In this document: in pieces, positions 23,041-33,703 of the stretch
Layout of the letters: each line of letters opens with the position of its first letter
Numbering within the stretch: the stretch's first letter is position 1
Assembly (NCBI GenBank): GCA_013054445.1
Contig: JAAMPI010000223.1
Coordinates: forward strand, 1 to 50,256
From: Cudoniella acicularis
Taxonomy: Eukaryota > Ascomycota > Leotiomycetes > Helotiales > Helotiaceae
Direction: 5' to 3'
Length of the DNA: 50,256 nucleotides
Program-made: the position numbers and the translations under genes
The notes under the pieces: model-generated
Database searches by the model: none
Told to the model about the DNA's origin: nothing
The model's input: the letters and a program-made list of their open reading frames with translations, nothing else

Positions 23041-23952
23041 CTTCTCAAAAACCAAGAGTGCTGATGCTCTATGGTATGTGCTTCTGTCAAGATAATGCTT
23101 AAGGATCTTCATAACAACCCGCTTACTGCTTTACCCTTATAGGAAACGCAGAGTCAGGAGCATCATTCGAAAGCAAGACTCGATTCATCAGGAATCTCCT
23201 CGAGAACGCTTGTCCACCTTTTCCTAGTGGAGTAGAGTTGTTTTATCTCACTGCACCACATCGCATCCAGCCTACAAGTTTAACTACTAGAGCCGGCAAG
23301 AGAGACATACTAGAGGAAAGAGACTTCGACGCCTGGACTTAGGGATTTGGAGATTATATAACGGAAGTGATGTAAGGTTATGGACAAACGATCCGTTATA
23401 TGCTCGAAGTAATCCGGACGGCAGGTCCCTTCATAGGAATTGTTGGATTCTCTACTGGTGCGACCACAGCGCATATACTAGTATCTCTTGTAGAACGTCG
23501 AGCATCCCCCGAGCTTTTATAGAACTTCCAGATCGATTCAAATATATGTTCTTTCTATATCTCAACTCTAGCACAGATCTAAAAGCGTAAACACGATGAG
23601 CAAAGACTAACGCAGTATATAGCTACTTCTACCGCCATTCTATTTTGCTATTTGCTGTAGCGGCTTTAAATTATCTTACCCTCGGTATAAATCTCTATAC
23701 TATCCGCGAATTCAAACACCTGTTTTGCATTTTGTTAGGGATCTTGATCCGGTTATACCCGAGGATCACACGCTGAAGTTTGCAGGGAGGTGTAAGAATC
23801 GTTTAATAATGTACTATCCAGGTGCTTACTTTGTGCCGAGGGGTAAAATATTTCAAGAGGCTATACTGGATTTTATAATGAAATGGCTAAGAATAGACGC
23901 GACGGACGGTCCAGGGGTTCATCGGGCAGAAGCTAGCATTGGCTTTATATAA
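23041..23952 (+). pseudogene. FSH1-family serine hydrolase relic
   Basis: Alpha/beta hydrolases of this family cleave small acyl esters or thioesters, and some act in fungal polyketide clusters. The first strand KPRVLMLYG joins NAESGASFESKTRFIRN across an intron (23074-23142, GTATGT..TTATAG). Then come FYLTAPHRIQP and the nucleophile elbow GFSTGATTAHI with its Ser intact. After a frame change near 23,510-23,630, which looks like a second intron, PFYFAICCSGF, the Asp motif VRDLDPVIPEDH and the final strand YYPGAYFVPRGK follow. The catalytic His of the usual PGGHFVP is Tyr here (TAC for CAC). In-frame stops replace the Trp of AWxWGFGDY and probable Gln codons. All these changes are C-to-T or G-to-A. 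Confidence 0.8.
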
Positions 23953-24375
23953 AGTAATATAGATCGTTCGTTTGGAAGACATTAAGAGAAACACTAGCTT
24001 TAGAACGACTTTGAGTGAGAAAGGAGAAGTGAATTTTCGTGTGTTATTATAGGGTCCCGTAGGGGTTCTCTATTTCATGTTCCCTTGGTGCCGCCACTTT
24101 CCAATTAAAAAAATCATCTAAAGGGAGGTTTTCTGTCGAGTTAGTTCCTATACGCATACTATCCGAGCTGCGTCGATAGCTTTGAGCTAGAAATATCTAG
24201 CACCGTTCTATTATATCTCTCGTGCTATCCGTTGGGCTGCTGCCAGATTTGCCTTAGCCCGTGCGCCTCGCCTGAAGGTCATGAAAACACTAAACCGCTG
24301 CCTGTAAGCGAAGGCAAGTGATCGGCAGGCAGATCGACGGCAAATCGGGGGCAGATATAGTGCAGATCTTGTGCC
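23953..24375. other. No legible gene
   Basis: The sequence between the FSH1 relic and minisatellite locus C shows no coherent frame. A 74-codon minus-strand open frame at 24211-24435 overlaps the minisatellite and is disregarded. Confidence 0.4.
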
Positions 24376-24427
24376 AGGGTGCAGACAAGGGTGCAGAACA
24401 AGGGTGCAGAACAAGGGTGTAGAGACA
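24376..24427 (+). repeat. 13-bp minisatellite, locus C (4 units)
   Basis: Four units of AGGGTGCAGAACA type, ending in AGGGTGTAGAGACA. Same family as loci A and B. Confidence 0.9.
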
Positions 24428-24633
24428 TAGCGCACTTTCGTTCCATATTATATAGAAGTTTGTAGATTCGAACAACGGGAATACGGAAGTATTAATACGA
24501 GTTTAGTATACGATTGTTAGGAGAAGTTTAGTTCTCTTCTAGTTTAAAGAAAGCGGACACCAAAATTCGGCGTAATAACAATCGTAAGCTCTTATCGAAA
24601 TCCTAGATTAAAGTCTAATATATAGGAGTCAAA

Positions 24634-25029
24634 ATGTTTTTTGTCATATCTCAAATCGTCCGTCGTAACACATTTAATGTGGATAAGGTCGAGGACATGG
24701 CTTCTTTTCTCCCCGCACCGGTCGCCTACCCGGAAAGAAAGTTTTGGGTTTTCATACAATTCATTTTTCGCTATAACAATGTCACGATTCGAAACTATAA
24801 ACCTAACAATAAGAGTATTTAGGACATTAGTCTAGCGTATTCTAGTACCACTAGCGACACATATACCGATGGGTCTAAGAATCCGACAAACGGCAGATTA
24901 ATGCTAGAGGGAGCTGGCTATAACGAGAAGTTAGAGCAGACCGACTTGAAAATCGCTATAGCTAAGGTTGGCTTTCAGAACGCGATAGAGAAACTGTATA
25001 GGGAATTGACTTTGGCGAAGGACATTTGA
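24634..25029 (+). pseudogene. Unrecognised short gene relic with one stop
   Basis: An ATG-started frame of 132 codons including the TGA stop at 25027-25029, broken only by TAG 24820-24822 (codon 63). The downstream part is hydrophilic (YTDGSKNPTNGR, EKLEQTDLKIAIAKVG) and ends LYRELTLAKDI. I recognise no family. It may be the 3' exon of a larger gene. Confidence 0.4.
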
Positions 25030-25863
25030 GGTTTATTCTGATTGGCGTTTTGGAATCGTATATATTACTACTTTCGAGCTTTTCTGTCTGATTTACCCGT
25101 TATTGTTTTTTAAAAGTATCTTTAATAAATCGGTATCACTATTATTATAGGGAAAGTTGCTATGAAATTTCTCTTCGGCTTCTTCACTTGATCTATAAAT
25201 ACTGCTCCTTTACTCCTTCTAATCCAGCCCTATTTTTCTACCTGCTAATAGTTGTAATATTATAATATCAAACTCATAATTGGTAGAATAACGATCATAA
25301 GTAATAAGATAATAACACTACTAATTAAGCACATGCGTCCCTTAATGTCCTTCCACTACACGCGCTTACGTACTTTATTAGCCCTATCATAAGAGCCGTG
25401 AGAAGTTATTGATAGTCTATCGGTTCTGTTTTCGAATAAATCTAGGCGTTCCTTCCGTTCTGGCAGATTGTTTATTGTTTCTCGTATAGTACGAATAGTG
25501 GCGTCGACTTGAGCTTGTAAAGCACTCGCTATTTTATTGTAAGTTAATAAACGAAAGAAAAGTTACTCCGAGGAAAATATCTGATGTTATGTTGACTTAA
25601 TTAGATGACGCAAATATAATCTGTTAGTATCAGCTTAGACGCAGGGATGTCGGGAGGAGAAAACGGCTCCTCTAGAGCCATTTGAGGATGCTACCATTTA
25701 TAGAGTATAGTATTATTAAAAATAGAATCACACTAGATAAAAATAAATGTATTGATAATATAAAGTTCCGGGTTTACCTTTGGCGATGCCTCCCTAGCAT
25801 CTCATTTGCATTTATTTCAATTTAAGCTACTCCTATACACGACTGAGAACTCGAGTTATAACT
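25030..25863. other. No legible gene
   Basis: This stretch is AT-rich with stops in all frames. I see no motif, repeat or RNA gene. Confidence 0.4.
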
Positions 25864-26301
25864 ATGAATCTTGTCGTAGTCTTCGCTCTTCTGATCTCTG
25901 TAAATGCCTATCCATGCTATGGAGAGGTTGATAAGACACTCGTCCTAGAGTTCGGGGTTGTCAGAGAAACTGACCGCGATGCCCTCTAAATAGGCAGTTG
26001 TACTGGATTCAATAGGCAGTTTGTCCTAATTCCCTGTACCTGTCTACCTGACCGTAGCCTGTTCATTAATGCGCTAAATAATGCTCTTGAACTGGGTAAC
26101 GTCGAAGGAGAGCCAATCACGTTTAGCAATGACGCTAGTGACTAGTCCGGGGCCATAAATAAACAGCGAGCTACTGCTTATATAATTGTTCTATAAAGTT
26201 TTAATGGCGAGAAAGGGGATGGATGTCTAGTTGCTTCCGCGCCTAACTTTAAGGCCTAACAAGACACTAGTATCCGGAGCGATAAGATAATTGTAGAGTA
26301 A
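25864..26301 (+). pseudogene. Small secreted cysteine-containing protein relic
   Basis: A single frame of 145 codons begins with a clear signal peptide (MNLVVVFALLISVNAYPCYG). It continues through IPCTCLPDRSLFINALNN, GEPITFSNDASD and NKQRATAYIIVLxSF. Four stops interrupt it: TAA 25987, TAG 26143, TAA 26194 and TAA 26257. CAA or CAG (Gln) is the likely original at most of them, and the frame is otherwise continuous with no indels. It resembles a small secreted protein type common in ascomycetes, of unknown role. A function such as effector is possible but cannot be read from the sequence. Confidence 0.6.
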
Positions 26302-26522
26302 TCGTAAAGCTAAATACATGATATTGATAAAGGAAAGCCAGGTGGATAATCTTTATAAAAAATTATAGATAGCTTATTAAGTTAGATTATATATTTCATA
26401 TTTAACCCTTCCGAAATCACGCTCTTAGACGTCTTAAGAAAAACTTTATATAAACATATTGAAATATTCATTCTCTATAAAACACTAGCGATGGATCGTT
26501 ATAGTCTTGCGGATGCCAGTGC

Positions 26523-27776
26523 CTACTGACCGATCTTCCCTGCCTTTGGCGTAGAATACTCTTCTCTACCAAACGTGTCTTTGAAAATAGACTTTACCCT
26601 AAGTTCGGCAAAACGGTCGATGTCGTGGTCATTTAAGCCAAACCTCAAGGGTCCGTTAAGGCTTCCCAGGCGGCGTACTGAGGGAGCACGAAATTCCCAA
26701 GCCCGAGAACAAATCCGATAGAATTCTGCTTCCTTATATTGCTTTACTCTCTCGTCCTGAACGAAGACCGGTGTTGCCATCCTTGCCGCCTGGTGAGCTA
26801 GAAGGTGCTTGGTTGGCTGTTCTAGTATCCACTCCAACGCCTTAGGGATGTAATACGATGAAGATGCGTGAACCACCCTACGCGTACCTGAATGAACATG
26901 TCGAAGTAAAACGTTCGCAACTAGATCCACCGGAATCTCATCAAGGATGTTACTACCACGATCTGGCGTATACCAGATGCTTTTTCCTCCTGTTGGCTAC
27001 ATCATGCGGGAATAGAGCGTGGAGATAGGGCATGACCCTTGCGGGCCGTACATCTCACAGGGCTAAGCAATAGCAGGTCCAATGCTAGTAGGTCGCAAGA
27101 GTAGAATCGGCAGGTTAGGAAATCGTGTTATCATGAGCCGCTCTATTAGCTGCTTTGAGTATGCGTAGGCCTAAGGGAAGCGTTACAGATGCCTTGTTGT
27201 GCCGGTCCGTAAAATCTCCTCGAGCTCTCCCTCCGTATCGTCAGGGTTAGACAGATAGTATATCTTCTCTTCTACGGGGCTATCAGGGAGGAAGGAGTTC
27301 GCATATGCACTGGAAACTTAGACAAAATGCTAAAGTCTAGTCATCTTCGTAGCCAAGGCCGCCAATCGAAGTGCGGGTAAGCAGTTGTCTAAAACAACTT
27401 TTTATAAAGGTGCTCGAAAGCTGATGTTGGCAGCCGTATAGATGATTATCGTGACTTCTTCCTCAATTTTACAAAAAGTTTCAATGGTAATACCAAAGCA
27501 CTCCTTTGTCATGTCGCCCGGAACAAGGATGATATTTCCGGCTTTTATCCGATCTTCGATATTTTGGTACTGCTAAGGCATAGTGTGTTTCCATCGCTCC
27601 ATGGCGGTGCTCTCGGATCCACGAACAAGGACGTACAGCCGCTGTATATCAAGCACAATGCTAAGCTTATACAGGAGGCAACCTCCTAGGCCGCCAGTTG
27701 CCCCGGTTAAGAAGGCAACTTGTTGTTTATAAAAATCGTAGATTGCTGTCATATTCGATACTAGGAAATGATTCAA
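26523..27776 (-). pseudogene. Fatty acyl-CoA / thioester reductase (male-sterility NAD-binding family) relic
   Basis: One unshifted frame of 418 codons runs from an ATG region at 27776 to the stop at 26523. The Rossmann motif is FLTGATGGLGGCLL, followed by LVRGSES. The active-site region reads AYAYSKQLIERL, keeping the YxxxK pair, and after it come LLLRPTSIGPAIA and DEIPVDLVAN. The C-terminal part has HASSSYYIPKALEW and EFRAPSVRRLG. The family reduces acyl-CoA or carrier-bound acyl thioesters with NADPH. Eight in-frame TAG/TAA codons interrupt it, mostly where Gln, Trp or Tyr would fit, for example before QYQNIEDR and before AYAYSK. There are no indels, so decay was by point mutation only. 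It is neighboured by an FSH1-type hydrolase relic upstream. Confidence 0.8.
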
Positions 27777-28005
27777 AATATCTGAAGTGGTCAGAAAAAT
27801 GTCTATGTGAGCAAAAGCCTACATTTTATCTTGGGCTATGCGTCGTCATCTTTGGCAGAGTACTACCCTCAATTCGGTGTTAGCATATACAAGAAAGGTT
27901 TAGTTTGATTGATTGCTTTTTTCATGCTTTGATGTTACTAGCTACCAAATCAGTGTACTAACATCAGCGAATCAAATCATTCGCCTAATCACCGGGCCCT
28001 TGTCG
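27777..28005. other. Short gap between reductase relic and minisatellite
   Basis: No feature seen; it should contain the former promoter of the minus-strand reductase relic. Confidence 0.4.
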
Positions 28006-28054
28006 CTACACCCTGGCTCTACACCCTGGCTCTACACCCTGACTCTACACCCTT
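28006..28054 (-). repeat. 13-bp minisatellite, locus D (about 4 units, opposite orientation)
   Basis: Plus strand reads CTACACCCTGGCT repeated, which is the reverse complement of the AGGGTGTAGAGCC unit at locus A. This is the only locus in inverted orientation. Confidence 0.93.
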
Positions 28055-28184
28055 GTGCCCCCACTCGCCGTCCCTAGTATGGCTTCCTGTCCGATACATT
28101 CTCTTCCTGTTGACCTCTTGTCTATTCTCTATCAAACCAGCAACCAGATACACTAACATGCCTGTTTTCATCGCCAAAAAATTG

Positions 28185-28430
28185 CTAGACGTGGTAGACC
28201 AGTTCTGATCGATCCGCAGATGCCTTATAACCCTTACCTCTTAGAAAGGTTTGTTGGTAGATCAAATAATATCGTGCTCGGTCTGTCAAAACCACTTCGT
28301 TAAGCCCAGATAAATGATGAAAGTAATGGCCTATATTCTTTAGCGAGGCTTTGTTCAACATCCCAGAGATCACCACTCTATTAATCAGGGTCGGATTATC
28401 GATAAAGCTTGAAATATTCCGGTTTATTTA
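28185..28430 (-). pseudogene. Unrecognised coding fragment
   Basis: A minus-strand frame without stops from about 28425 to 28185 reads NPTLINRVVISGMLNKAS and later RARYYLIYQQTFLRGKG. Regular amphipathic composition suggests real coding origin. I do not recognise a family, and no start or neighbouring exon could be fixed. Confidence 0.35.
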
Positions 28431-28545
28431 TATATCTCTGTTCGTGACAGTGAAGTAATCATAGGCCTGATTAAGGTAGAGGATCCTCTACCCAGGGACG
28501 CCAGGAATTTGTACGGTAGTGCACTTTAAAGTGCTCCTTCCTAGA
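28430..28545 (+). repeat. Dispersed repeat copy 1 with GCACTTTAAAGTGC palindrome
   Basis: This segment matches 34892-34998 with conserved blocks TTCGTGAC, GGCCTGATTAAGGTAGA, CTCTAC and GTGCACTTTAAAGT. The perfect 14-bp palindrome GCACTTTAAAGTGC (about 28520-28533) sits near its 3' end. Its nature is unknown; it could be the end of a mobile element. Confidence 0.8.
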
Positions 28546-29198
28546 GACCGGGAGCGGTGGCACACGTGTAGGGCAACTGGCAATAAGAAACGGACGATCT
28601 TACTATACCACCACTCACGGAAACAATCCTCCCCGCTGATCGACCGTGGCTCTGATAGAGTGATGTTCTATATCATATCCTAGAGCTCGAAAGGTAATTT
28701 AGGAAAGTGAATAAAACTGCGAAGTACTCCTAGTGATAACATAATTAAAGTTTGCCTTTAGATATTGTCGCCACAAAATTTGCCGGCCTTCTTGTGCTTT
28801 AATACACAGCTTGGTACTGGGGTAGGGATAGAGACTCTAGGAAATATTTTGAGCATCGACTATTTGAAGACCACCCCGTAAGCACGAACAGATCTTAGGT
28901 GGTCTGCTAATCTTGGGCATCTATTTATGGATTCGTCACGTGCTTCTTCATCATCTCTTGCTTTACCAGGAATGGGTTGTCTACTGCGAAGGCTTAGAGG
29001 GACCGGTTCTGGCTCCGAAGCCTAAACTTAGAACCGAATGATGGGCAGGGCAATTGCCGGTGCTAGATCCATTTTGAGCTCCAGTCTTGCAGTTCGTAAC
29101 CTTTCTCTTCAGAATAGGAAGCAAAATACGCATCATCAAATTATTATTCCTAAAGTCAACAACTCAGAATTACTGATATCGAAAGACTTTTCAAAAAC
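28546..29198. other. No legible gene; contains a short dispersed repeat
   Basis: No coherent frame found. The end of this stretch (28991-29036) is one copy of a short repeat described separately. Confidence 0.4.
28991..29036 (+). repeat. Dispersed short repeat copy 1 (CCGGTTCTGGCTCCGAAGCC)
   Basis: Matches 43753-43800 over about 46 bp. The core CCGGTTCTGGCTCCGAAGCC is followed by AAACTTAGAA in both copies. Differences between copies are mostly C/T or G/A. Confidence 0.85.
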
Positions 29199-30005
29199 AT
29201 GGGTAACGCTAATCATCCGGGCTCCTTCCCAAGCTTCCCGAAGCTTCCGCTTGAGATACAATCGAAAATCTGGTCGAACGCCCTTACACCGAGAACAATC
29301 GCAGTTGAGCCGAAATACCTTGGTCACACACCACTAGGCACTCCGGGCATATGGACGAACTAGGAAGTGCAAATAAGAGCGACTCTAATAACCATGTTAC
29401 AAGTTTGCCACGTGGCCCGAGCTGAGGTCTTACGGAGGTATACAAAGCTAGGGAGCGACGACGACACAGCCGCCATTTACATTGATTTTTCTTACGATAC
29501 TTTATATTTGGCTTAGACACATGAACGTCCCTTGGATCTCTGCTTTCGTATTACAGCAGCTTGTTTCCACCACCATCGCCGGAAAGTTCGATATTTGGCT
29601 ATAGATATATTTTACCTGGCAGATGGCGTAGGTGAGGCTCTTATCGACTTAGAGGATTTCCACAGCCTCCAAGACCTAGTATTTGTTGTTCCACGTCCTC
29701 AGGACTGCGTCGTTAAACCCTGGTCTAAAAGCAGTAGCATTGTGCTAAAAGACATTGAAGCACCTTATCATTCAAATCACATGGAATTTGATGTTCTATT
29801 TGAAATAGTCTGTAATTTCTATAAGTTCCCAGGCATTTTCAACTCAGCATATCTTACGGAGTCCCACGAGATTCCGGATCAATTAACTGGGCATTGCAGT
29901 GCTAATGTTCATTTCAGACACAGCCCCGACGGAGATGTTCTTGATATTGAAAGGGCTGAACGCCTAAATGGAAGTGCTGGCCCTCGTTACACTTGGCTCA
30001 GATAG
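29199..30005 (+). pseudogene. 2EXR-domain protein relic
   Basis: A single frame of 269 codons from ATG 29199 to TAG. The start of the 2EXR domain is plain: FPSFPKLPLEIQSKIWSNAL followed by TPRTIAVE. The second block is VCHVARAEVLRRYTKLG, and IDFSYDTLYLA comes just before a stop. The later part has KVRYLAIDIFYLADG and LQDLVFVVPRP. 2EXR proteins are very numerous in Leotiomycetes and related fungi, and their function is unknown. Two in-frame TAGs (29361-29363 and 29514-29516) break the gene; otherwise there is no frameshift. CpA and TpG are common here, so this gene is far less mutated than those after 34.5 kb. Confidence 0.8.
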
Positions 30006-31604
30006 TAAGCGGAAATAGGGAGGGCAGAGAGATTTGGGACGTCCACTGACGAGGCGTTAGGAGAGCAAAGCGCGACAATAGGAGAACAGCGATAGAGAGT
30101 ATGTAAACTGCATTTTGCCATCTACGATTGCTTCAAATCAATAAAATAAAATAAAATAAAGTAGGCTCGTCGTACTTCGTTTTGGTTCTCAGGAAATGCA
30201 GAGGATAACTACAGACTAGTTGTAATACGCATTCCCCTTGACAGATGACTGCAGGCTTCTGTCGAACTCTCCGAGAAATCGCTGTTCGGCGTTGTAGTCG
30301 GTGTTGTCAGCCTCATTTCACCCCGCATTTTAAGCCGCATAATCTTGGCTATTTTGGCCACTTGCAGCGAAACAACGGCCGCCGCATCACAGAGGCGCAT
30401 CTCTCTAGCCATCAGGATAAGGACAAGTAAGAGGCCCTCGGCGCAACCCTTACTCTGCTCCTCTGATAGGATCGGGTTCGCAATAGTAAGGCTCGGGCCG
30501 TGACTACCCCGTAAGCGACTGTGTACTGATGCGTTGTCAAATCCCCACTTTCAGGGATAATTAAGGGCGCAAGGGCACAATATCTAACAACTTGGGCGAG
30601 TGGCTGATGGCCTTGCAGCAACATTCTCGCCCTCTTAAAGCAGGCGTCAATACGGAAGTGGAGTTGGCAGTCAACGTCGTCCCTTACTTAAATAAGAGGC
30701 CTCATCCGAATAGCTTTTGAGCCAGTCACTTGAACACCTGGAACGGGCCTTAAAACCTAGGTTTTACTGAAGGTAACTTTTGTCATAAATATCTATAAGA
30801 ACAAAAATATTGACTACTTTGTTGCGATTAGAGGAGCATTCAATCTACAAGGCTATTTTGAGGGACATCACAATTCTATACACCTGTAAGTTTAATATAT
30901 CAAGGACATTCGAAAACTAAGAATTGACTAGAGACCAAACGTTCGGGAGCATGTGTGACATTACAGTTGTTCAATAGTCTGAGTGTGGTTGCGCAATACG
31001 TCAGGAAGCTCAAAAGTGTCCTCTGGATCCTCCTGATCCATATACTTGCCCAAATGTCAACTGGGTTGATAAACCTAAAAAGGAGACTGGTCATTGCGGC
31101 TATAAGGCTCAGACACCAGACAGCTCGTTAGCAAGCGATGGTTAAGGGTTTAGGTGGATGGGTGTGAGAGCCACTTCTCCTAAGTGGCAAGGTGTATTTC
31201 AGTGCGAGGTCGAATGATTGCTGGGGTCAATTGCGCTGGCTAGAAGGCGGATAGCTAGGAGTGCAATTTGATTCAAAGACTAAAAAGCTGAAGTTCCTTA
31301 TTACATGAAAAGCCCTCCTATGATCCGAACCTGCGATCAATCCCCGTTATCAATCCCGCGATCATATCTGATAGTCCGAGCCCGTGACCTAATCCCGTTA
31401 CCTTACCTCCTAATGTCGCTGGTACCCCGTCGGGCCTTTAGCTTTTCCCCGCCTAGTAATAGGTCATAGCCCCTTTCCCACGAAGGACCTGTAGCAAGCG
31501 TAGTTTGTACAGTCTCACAACGCATACTAATTCGCAAGATACCTCAACTCATGGCTGTTAGAAGATATGTTAGTCTTGTATTTTACCAGACCCGAGTACA
31601 CTCA
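30006..31604. other. 1.6 kb without legible gene
   Basis: Only short unconnected open frames (60-70 codons) are present. A small AT-rich pentanucleotide run (AAAAT-type, near 30139-30160) is visible. Base composition is close to the normal flank. Confidence 0.4.
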
Positions 31605-32099
31605 CTAGAGCATTTCCTCGGCGAAGTTGTCTTTGACGACGTTACCAAATTGAACGTCTGTTCGACCTGGAAAATCCATCCCATATTTGATATTCAATTC
31701 CCTCCACGCCTTCACTTCCTTGTTCACCCTTGATCTTATTTCCGAATAGACAAGTAGGTCGATTATCAAATCCGAGTCCTTGATTGCAATGTCATATGCC
31801 ACAACCTTTGGTTCAGCATTCGTAGAGACATCATAATCACAAATAATATCTGCTCGCTCCGTCTTCTTCTCGATCCAGACCTTAGTAATTAGACGTTGTA
31901 TTCTCGATATATCGATGTTGTGTATTAGGCAGAGTCTTTCGATCAATATTGTATCGGCGTGGTCAAGGCTAGGATAGATCATCTCAAGTTGATCTAGGCG
32001 AGTCCGGAAAAGAAATCGTATAGGGGGGTCCAGATCTATCGTTAGAGAGGTATCGCAAGGGTTTCGCAACTCGATCTTAGCTGCCATACTAAGTTTCAA
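31605..32099 (-). CDS. Unbroken hypothetical ORF, 164 codons
   Basis: This is the longest stop-free frame in the island. It starts at ATG 32099 (MKLSMAAKIELRN; an internal Met at 32084 is an alternative) and ends FGNVVKDNFAEEML. Composition is that of a soluble globular protein: PPIRFLFRTRLDQLEMIYP, ITKVWIEKKTERADIICDY, and AWRELNIKYGMDF near the end. It has no signal peptide or TM segment. I do not recognise the family. It may be an intact small gene, or one exon of a longer gene whose other parts are not evident. Unlike all its neighbours it has no nonsense codons, so it may have entered later or been spared. Confidence 0.5.
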   Translation of the reverse strand: MKLSMAAKIELRNPCDTSLTIDLDPPIRFLFRTRLDQLEMIYPSLDHADTILIERLCLIHNIDISRIQRLITKVWIEKKTERADIICDYDVSTNAEPKVVAYDIAIKDSDLIIDLLVYSEIRSRVNKEVKAWRELNIKYGMDFPGRTDVQFGNVVKDNFAEEML

Positions 32100-32686
32100 T
32101 TAGCAATCACTATAGTCCTTGTTTGTAAGAATAAGGTAGCGCCCAAACCTAGCTATATAGCCTGCACAAGACTAGCGTTTCGAGGGACAAATGGACCTTC
32201 CACTGCGCAAAGCCTTTGTAGGCAATCCAAAGAAAATGCGTGACAGCTCTCTACAGATAACTAGAAGAGGTTGCGAAGGAAAGCTGTCGAACGGCTACTC
32301 CAAGCGTCGAGTTGGTAGAGTTGTAGTCACAAGAACGACACGATGAAGCGTGCGGGGAATGAAGGTGATAGGAGAAATTTACCGCTGTGGCGGTGTCAAA
32401 TTGCCCAGCCACATAATGACGAAGACCTTTTTTTTTTGCCGAAGTTCAGATCACGTGATGTTTGATTCTAGGGGTACCATTTTTTAGAGCCTAATATCTA
32501 AAAATTAGTCATATAGATTTAGTAAGGAATTTCTCTTGTATTATAGAGTTCAAACGAATTAGAGTGCTAAACTACCGATATCTAAAACAAGTTCTTTTAA
32601 CAAAATCAAAAACTATTAGAATCCCTTAAACAAATCTATTACCCTCGAAATAAGCTGTTGAAATTTGAAATGCTCTAAATGTCTTC
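32100..32686. other. Gap between hypothetical ORF and ferritin-like relic
   Basis: No gene seen. A T-run lies at about 32428-32437. The stretch would contain the promoter of the minus-strand ORF and the 3' UTR of the ferritin-like gene. Confidence 0.4.
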
Positions 32687-33703
32687 TTAAGACAATGTTA
32701 AAATTACTAGTCCCGCTAGTGTCGTAAGAGCAAGGTCGTCGGCATTATCCGGTTGTTGCGTCGTCACTACTACAAATACCGCCCCGTTCATCCCTAGTAG
32801 TGTGGCTGCTGTCCCTTTCCCCTTTGCCGTAATATTCAACGGTGTATACGCCGGTGTATTGAGCTGGTTGACCCAGCCAACTAGCAATTGCTTGCCAGCT
32901 TCTGTAACGAATGGCATCTGCGCCGGATCCCACTCAAACTCTCGAAGAGATGACTTGGTAGAGTTGGTTGTAATTGGATTCGAAACATTTAGGGCAGGCA
33001 GTATAGGCAATAGAATCTCAACACAGCAAGATCCAGGGACGATAAATGAGAGGGCGAGGTTGTATGCCCAAATTTCACTGATGCCGGTATTAAAAGGTGC
33101 CGGATTAGGTGCTTTCCCCTCGAGATGCCGGAAGAAAGCATCTTGACGGGCCTTAACAGTGAGTATCGATGATACCGATTGTATAAGCAGTGGATCCGTG
33201 ACCGCGAGACCTTAGGCAAGACCGATAATTACGCCGATGCCAACGGAGGTGATTATATTGGCAATCTCGAAAAATTCCTTAGTAGAGTTAACTAGGAAGG
33301 AGTAGTTGTAAGGGGGAATAGGAGCTGCGCTATAAGTTTCAAGCAGATCAATAATGGTGGCAACGTGAACCTCTTCTTGCTATAAAGGCGGGTTAGTATT
33401 TGCAGGTTTAGGAGTGAAGCAACTTATAGCAGCAACACTAGTAACAACTTTAATAGTATCGTTCGGGTATCTATTTATACTCTACTCTGTAATATTGGTC
33501 AAACCAGTCTGAAAGAATGACGCTTCCAAGTTTTCGAGAAACAGGGCCAGTTGGAAACCCTTGACTGTACTTGTTAATATCGATAATAGTTTACTAATAT
33601 CAGGCAAGCTACCTCCTGCTACGTCTATAGTCTCGTTACAAAGCGGTGCTGCGGCGACAAAGCTCCCTATAGCAATAACAGATGCGTAAAGAAGACCGCC
33701 TAT
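32687..33703 (-). pseudogene. Ferritin-like (Rds1/stress-related) protein relic
   Basis: The minus strand reads as a secreted ferritin-like domain protein of the kind annotated as stress or desiccation related. Order: a hydrophobic leader (YASVIAIGSFVAAAP), then FQLALFLENLEASFFQTGL, then QEEVHVATIIDLLETY. EFFEIANIITSVGIG and ARQDAFFRHLEGKAPNPAPF follow, and the tail has DNADDLALTTLAG. Defects are a stop after NITE (Trp expected, TAG), a TAA before GLAVTDP (Gln fits), and a 48-bp intron (33380-33427) that still has TACTAAC and TTATAG but begins ATAAGT instead of GTAAGT. The expected ATG just before GGLLYASV is ATA. All are G-to-A or C-to-T. Total length in frame is 339 codons including the intron. 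Confidence 0.8.

Noticed and set aside
24211..24475. Minus-strand ORFs of 61-74 codons
   Set aside because: They start in minisatellite locus C and show no motif beyond repeat-derived residues.
25864..30005. Alternative genetic code or programmed stop readthrough to explain TAG/TAA in good frames
   Set aside because: Flank genes use standard stops and have no internal TAG; stops in the island coincide with other transition damage such as a lost splice donor and a lost catalytic His.
30134..30165. AAAAT-type run as a retrotransposon tail
   Set aside because: It is only a few units long, has no coding element upstream and no target-site duplication visible.
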